23,684 nucleotides of DNA, taken from RBG-13-43-22 sp040755035. Lineage in GTDB: Bacteria > Desulfobacterota > RBG-13-43-22. The stretch covers positions 1-23,684 of the forward strand of contig JBFMBU010000026.1 of assembly GCA_040755035.1 (NCBI GenBank), read 5' to 3'. Below, in pieces: positions 20,664 to 23,684 of the stretch (position 1 is its first letter; every line of letters starts with the position of its first letter). The position numbers were made by a program, and so were the translations under genes. The notes under the pieces were generated by a model. The model had not been told where the DNA came from and did no database searches. It saw nothing but the letters and a program-made list of their open reading frames with translations.

Positions 20664-22418
20664 TCAATGGGAAAATAAGTCCATCTGCTTTTTCCTGGGT
20701 CTGTTGCGGGAACCATCTCCCCGGAAAAATAATGACGTTTTTAAGGTGTCATCAATGTCTCCGACAAAGGGGGAAAGGTTTTGCTCCCGGGTTTGTCCGA
20801 AAAAGGTCCTTTTCCGGGTCCAAGTCAGGATTACCTTTTCTTTAGCCCGAGTCAATCCCACATAAAAAAGCCGCCGTTCTTCTTCCTTATCAGAGAGTCC
20901 CAATAAAGTGAGGGGTAGAAGATTATCCTCACACCCGGCTATAAGGACTACCGGGAACTCCAGTCCTTTAGCCGCATGAAGGGTCAGAAGTTTAACCGTT
21001 TCCTGGTCGGGTTCGTAGGTATCCAGCCCGGTTTGCAGGGAGAGATTTTCTAAAAAGTCGTCAAAGGTCCCCTTAAAAGAGGCGGCTTCCAGACGAAGAC
21101 GGTGCAGGACTTTGCTTCCTTCCGGCGATGAAGAAAAAAGAGAAGGGAAATCCTTTACCACCCGCTCGAGAGCGATAACCGGGGTGAGACGGAGATCCTG
21201 ATAGGACTTCAAATGTTCCAGGCAGGTTCTAATTTCCGGCCGTTCCACCCAGTGGATTTCCTGAATTTTTTTGAAAGGAATGCCCCGGCGGGAAAGGCAT
21301 CCGGCTATGATTTCTCCCTGGGCATGAAGCCGGTATAGGACGGCGAAGTCGGCAAAACCGGGCTGAGGTCCGGTGCCTTCAGCCGATGATTGCTCCTGAA
21401 TCCCAGACGAAAGGCCCAGCCCCCCCATTTCTTTTTCGATGAACCCGGCAATATATTCCCCTTCGGCTTCGGCCGAGGAGAGCCCAACTACCGGGATGAA
21501 AGGCGGTCCCTCGGTTTGCGCAGACGGTCTTCCGTCAGCATCCTTCAAAACCTGATTGGAAGCCTCCAGGACGGTTCGGTTGAGTCGGAAGGTATCTTGA
21601 AGCGTTACCATTTTCGCTTGCGGATAATCCTGTTGCAGGTAGAGAAAAAAATCAGCCCTGGCCCCTCGGAACCCGTAAATGGCCTGACAAGGGTCCCCGA
21701 TAACCATCCAGGACCCTGTTTTCTGAGAAATCAATTGAAAAAGGCGATATTGGGCCGTATTGATATCCTGAAATTCATCAACCAAGACAAAGGGGAAGCC
21801 AATGTGGACTTTGGTTTGGAGAAGCGGGTTTTCTTCCAGGAGGTAAACGGTCTGAAGGATTAGCTCATCAAAGTCCCACAAATGACGTAAGGAAAGTTGT
21901 TCCTGATAGGCCCGGTAGCAGGATGGCCAGGAGGGGCAGTCCTCCCATCCCCCTGGGAATCCTGAGGAACCTGGGGGAATCAGGGAGTTTTTGGCCAAAG
22001 AGATTCGCCGGGCCAATTCTTTAATTTGCCGCTTCGGAAAGTCCGGGAATTGTTCCTGAACCGTTTCTTTAAGTAAGTCAATACTCTCTTGTTCGGATAA
22101 CAATTGCCTGGGACTGGAGAGATTTTCCTTGAGGAAACGCAGACAGAAACCATGAAAGGTGGAAATCCACGGCCCTGGTAACCCCCTGTTACCCAAGGGG
22201 GATTGCTCGAGTCTGGAGCGCATTTCTTCAGCAGCTTGATTGGTGAAGGTTACGGCCAGGATTCGATCGGGAGCGGCCAAACCGCTTTCGATCAAATGGG
22301 CGATGCGGAAGGTGAGGGTCCTGGTCTTTCCGGTGCCGGGGCCGGCCAAGACAATCAAAGGCCCCCCTGTATATCTGACCGCTTGCGCCTGGGAGGATGT
22401 CAGGGAAGAAAAATCCAT
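20664..22418 (-). CDS. Compact UvrD/Rep-like SF1A helicase with clamp-binding tail
   Basis: ATP-driven 3'-5' DNA helicase. Counting from ATG 22418 (584 residues): Q-motif region LTSSQAQAVRY, Walker A AGPGTGKT (25-32), motif Ia AVTFTNQAAEEM, motif II DEFQD (214-218), motif III GDPCQAIYGFRGA (241-253), motif IV DTFRLNR, motif V LTLHAAKGLEFP (478-489) and motif VI RRLFYVGLTRA (515-525). It is over 100 residues shorter than UvrD/PcrA, mainly in the 2B region. QMDLF (578-582), six residues from... the extreme C-terminus (QMDLFSH), fits the beta-clamp consensus. The start is uncertain: ATG 22418 suits the family but directly follows the T-run of a hairpin and lacks a Shine-Dalgarno, whereas TTG 22448 has AAGGGG 6 nt upstream. 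The ferredoxin gene lies just upstream. Confidence 0.92.
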   Translation of the reverse strand: MDFSSLTSSQAQAVRYTGGPLIVLAGPGTGKTRTLTFRIAHLIESGLAAPDRILAVTFTNQAAEEMRSRLEQSPLGNRGLPGPWISTFHGFCLRFLKENLSSPRQLLSEQESIDLLKETVQEQFPDFPKRQIKELARRISLAKNSLIPPGSSGFPGGWEDCPSWPSCYRAYQEQLSLRHLWDFDELILQTVYLLEENPLLQTKVHIGFPFVLVDEFQDINTAQYRLFQLISQKTGSWMVIGDPCQAIYGFRGARADFFLYLQQDYPQAKMVTLQDTFRLNRTVLEASNQVLKDADGRPSAQTEGPPFIPVVGLSSAEAEGEYIAGFIEKEMGGLGLSSGIQEQSSAEGTGPQPGFADFAVLYRLHAQGEIIAGCLSRRGIPFKKIQEIHWVERPEIRTCLEHLKSYQDLRLTPVIALERVVKDFPSLFSSSPEGSKVLHRLRLEAASFKGTFDDFLENLSLQTGLDTYEPDQETVKLLTLHAAKGLEFPVVLIAGCEDNLLPLTLLGLSDKEEERRLFYVGLTRAKEKVILTWTRKRTFFGQTREQNLSPFVGDIDDTLKTSLFFRGDGSRNRPRKKQMDLFSH

Positions 22419-22458
22419 AAAAAAGGGACGGGCTTGAAAAAACCTCAAACCTGTCCCC
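22419..22458 (-). terminator. Terminator/attenuator hairpin between ferredoxin and helicase
   Basis: Minus strand: GGGGACAGG (22458-22450), loop, CCCGTCCC (22432-22425), then six Ts (22424-22419). It begins 14 nt after the ferredoxin stop and ends at the helicase ATG. The 5' arm contains the AAGGGG that would serve as Shine-Dalgarno for the alternative TTG start. Confidence 0.7.
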
Positions 22459-22472
22459 TTAAAAAAGAAAAA

Positions 22473-22658
22473 TCACATTTCTTTTACGGTAATTGCGCCG
22501 GTTTCACAAACTTCCACACAACTTTCACAACCCAGGCATTCATCCATATTGACCGGAACAGCCTTGTTGTCCTGAAGTTCAAAAACACTCACCGGACAGG
22601 TATCCACGCAATTGGAATCCCCGTTGCATTTGTCGGTATCTACGGTTACCTGAAACAT
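22473..22658 (-). CDS. Two-cluster ferredoxin with Asp in place of one cysteine
   Basis: Small cytoplasmic electron carrier of 61 residues. The second site is canonical: Cys41, 44, 47, 51 (CLGCESCVEVC). The first reads CNGDSNCVDTCP, Cys11-x2-Asp14-x2-Cys17-x3-Cys21-Pro, with aspartate where the second cysteine is expected. The same pattern is known from Pyrococcus furiosus ferredoxin, where Asp ligates the cluster and it interconverts between 3Fe and 4Fe forms. Excellent AAGGAGG 8 nt before ATG and a nearby promoter (22686-22713), so probably well expressed. Its terminator hairpin runs into the helicase gene start. The redox partner is not evident; the neighbouring helicase is unlikely to be one. 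Confidence 0.95.
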   Translation of the reverse strand: MFQVTVDTDKCNGDSNCVDTCPVSVFELQDNKAVPVNMDECLGCESCVEVCETGAITVKEM

Positions 22659-22685
22659 CGCCTTTTCCTCCTTGTTGGTTAGATA

Positions 22686-22713
22686 ATTTTATTTCCAAAA
22701 ACCAATAAGTTAA
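22686..22713 (-). promoter_or_regulatory. Ferredoxin promoter
   Basis: Minus strand: -35 TTAACT (22713-22708), 16-nt spacer, -10 TAAAAT (22691-22686). Leader of roughly 20 nt to the ferredoxin start. Confidence 0.5.
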
Positions 22714-22905
22714 GGGTTTTTTGGATTATCCTGGTTCAAATGAAGGATATGATAGCCTTCAAATAAACGGGGAGCTTAGAATATTTTTCCCCAAAGGTCA
22801 AACAATTTTTTTATCAACAAATTCGGGATAAAAAGGGGAAGGTTCTGCCTGCCCGGCTCCTATTCGTCAAAGATAAGGGGACCTCGCACAAAACCGGAAA
22901 AAAGA

Positions 22906-22933
22906 TTGACCCCAAAGGTTGCTATGGTAGATT
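22906..22933 (+). promoter_or_regulatory. Probable promoter of the ThiF-like gene
   Basis: -35 TTGACC (22906-22911), 16-nt spacer, -10 TAGATT (22928-22933), about 33 nt before the start codon. Confidence 0.5.
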
Positions 22934-22966
22934 ATGAGGATATTTGAAGGCCTGGGAGGGATGGTT

Positions 22967-23684
22967 ATGCTCAGCCAAAGAGCGTTGCTTCGTTATGACC
23001 GGCAAATCATGCTGGATGTCATTGGTGAAAGAGGGCAGGAAAAGCTGCAGAAAAGCCGGATATTAATCGCCGGGGCCGGGGGATTGGGATCCGCTGCAGC
23101 CTACTATCTGGCCGCCGCCGGAACAGGGAACTTGAGGATAGTGGATGCGGACCGGGTTGAATTCAGCAACCTGAACCGACAGATCCTGCATTGGGAGAAG
23201 GATGTCGACCGGCCCAAGGTGGAATCGGCTGGGGAAAAACTTGCTCAATTCAACACCGATATTGTAATCGAAGCCCTCAGAGAAGAAATTAACGAAAAAA
23301 ACTTGCCCCAATTGGCCGAGGAGTGTGACCTGGTGGTTGATGGCCTGGATAACTTCCCTACCCGTTACCTGCTGAATGAATACCTCTTTCCCCGAGGGAT
23401 CCCCCTCATATACGGGGGGATCCTGGGGATGATGGGCATGGCTACGGTGATCCTACCCGGTCGAACCCCTTGTTTAAAGTGCCTTTTCCCGCAAGCCCCC
23501 CCTCCGCAAAAATTTCCGGTGCTGGGAACCACCCCGGGGATGATCGGATTGATCCAAGCCAATGAGGCCGTTAAATATTTAGTCGGTTTCGGAAAGCTTC
23601 TTGCCGGTCGTTTGCTGATTTACAACGGGATGGAAACCCGTTTTTCTGAAATCCAAGTGGAGCCCAATCCCGATTGTTCCCTTT
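22967..23684 (+). CDS. ThiF/MoeB/HesA-type E1-like adenylyltransferase (3' end outside window)
   Basis: Activates the C-terminal Gly-Gly of a ubiquitin-like sulfur carrier by adenylation, for thiamine, molybdopterin or related sulfur transfer. 239 residues visible, probably within about 20-40 of the end. Seen: RYDRQIML (9-16), nucleotide loop GAGGLGS (36-42), NLNRQILH (68-75), DGLDNFPTRYLLNE (125-138), and the first zinc cysteine pair CLKC (Cys169, Cys172); Cys237 should begin the second pair. The region after CLKC reads PPPQKFPVLGTTPGMIG, so the cysteine that forms the thioester/persulfide in ThiF and is found in many MoeB proteins is replaced by Phe. ATG 22967 is chosen because GGAGGG lies exactly 6 nt upstream; ATG 22961 abuts it. 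No ThiS or MoaD partner is in view. Confidence 0.93.
   Translation, partial: MLSQRALLRYDRQIMLDVIGERGQEKLQKSRILIAGAGGLGSAAAYYLAAAGTGNLRIVDADRVEFSNLNRQILHWEKDVDRPKVESAGEKLAQFNTDIVIEALREEINEKNLPQLAEECDLVVDGLDNFPTRYLLNEYLFPRGIPLIYGGILGMMGMATVILPGRTPCLKCLFPQAPPPQKFPVLGTTPGMIGLIQANEAVKYLVGFGKLLAGRLLIYNGMETRFSEIQVEPNPDCSL

Larger units (their letters stand above)
22659..22966. other. 308-nt divergent intergenic region
   Basis: Holds the ferredoxin promoter on the minus strand (22686-22713) and a probable promoter for the ThiF-like gene on the plus strand (22906-22933). AT-rich in the middle (22780-22830). No gene, RNA or repeat recognised. Confidence 0.6.

Noticed and set aside
20797..20818. Inverted repeat TCCGAAAAAGG / CCTTTTCCGGG resembling the intergenic palindrome
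   Set aside because: It lies inside the helicase coding sequence in a conserved C-terminal part, has mismatches, and is explained by codons for a Thr-Arg-Lys-Arg-Thr-Phe-Phe stretch.
1..23684. CRISPR arrays, tRNA or rRNA genes, transposases, phage or toxin-antitoxin genes
   Set aside because: No regularly spaced repeats, no tRNA-like cloverleaf ends in intergenic gaps, and every sizeable ORF is explained by housekeeping, redox, repair or signalling families.

Overview
The window comes from a Gram-negative bacterium of roughly 50% GC. Outer-membrane proteins, a lipoprotein, LapA, AmiC-type amidase and a sigma54-dependent regulator point to a diderm. The mix of a GlcF-like CCG iron-sulfur protein, an archaeal-type Asp-ligated ferredoxin, RicT-type PSP1 next to metG, and a GlrK-QseG-GlrR-type cassette suggests Desulfobacterota (former Deltaproteobacteria). 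This is inference from gene content; no rRNA or other phylogenetic marker was compared. I saw no rRNA, tRNA, CRISPR array, transposase or phage gene.

Layout. 1-5611, minus strand: a tight operon HIT hydrolase > LapA-like protein > mutS > N-acetylmuramoyl-L-alanine amidase (runs off the left edge), read from a good sigma70-type promoter at 5583-5611 through an unusually long, palindrome-rich leader. 5655-7562: a GlcF-like iron-sulfur protein (minus) divergent from a small outer-membrane beta-barrel (plus). 7619-10381, minus: psp1/ricT-like > metG. 10382-10800: non-coding, with a palindrome and one copy of an interspersed repeat. 10801-11250, minus: an FMN-binding PPOx-like protein. 

11369-16409, plus: a promoter followed by a terminator-like hairpin (small RNA or attenuated leader), a truncated methyltransferase-like gene, tspO, a YbjT-like SDR/DUF2867 protein, a class II CPD photolyase, and a YbgA-like (TudS/DUF523 + DUF1722) protein. 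The last three are almost contiguous and with TspO look like a light/UV or photo-oxidative stress module. 16434-19875, plus: histidine kinase, lipoprotein and NtrC-type response regulator in the order of the enterobacterial glrK-qseG-glrR (qseEGF) operon, with a 58-nt coding overlap between kinase and lipoprotein.

19954-22658, minus: small heat-shock protein with its own promoter and terminator, the second copy of the interspersed repeat, a compact UvrD-like helicase with a C-terminal clamp-binding motif, and a ferredoxin whose terminator hairpin overlaps the helicase translation start. 22967-end, plus: a ThiF/MoeB/HesA-type E1-like enzyme, cut by the right edge.

The most interesting unexplained elements are the ~113-bp structured repeat (10641-10752 and 20526-20638), the TCCGGAAAAG palindrome pair, the AGCGNTCAGC array in the HIT operon leader, the short transcription unit at 11369-11478, and the hairpin that covers the helicase start. 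I did not find a clear novel multi-gene defence or biosynthetic system.
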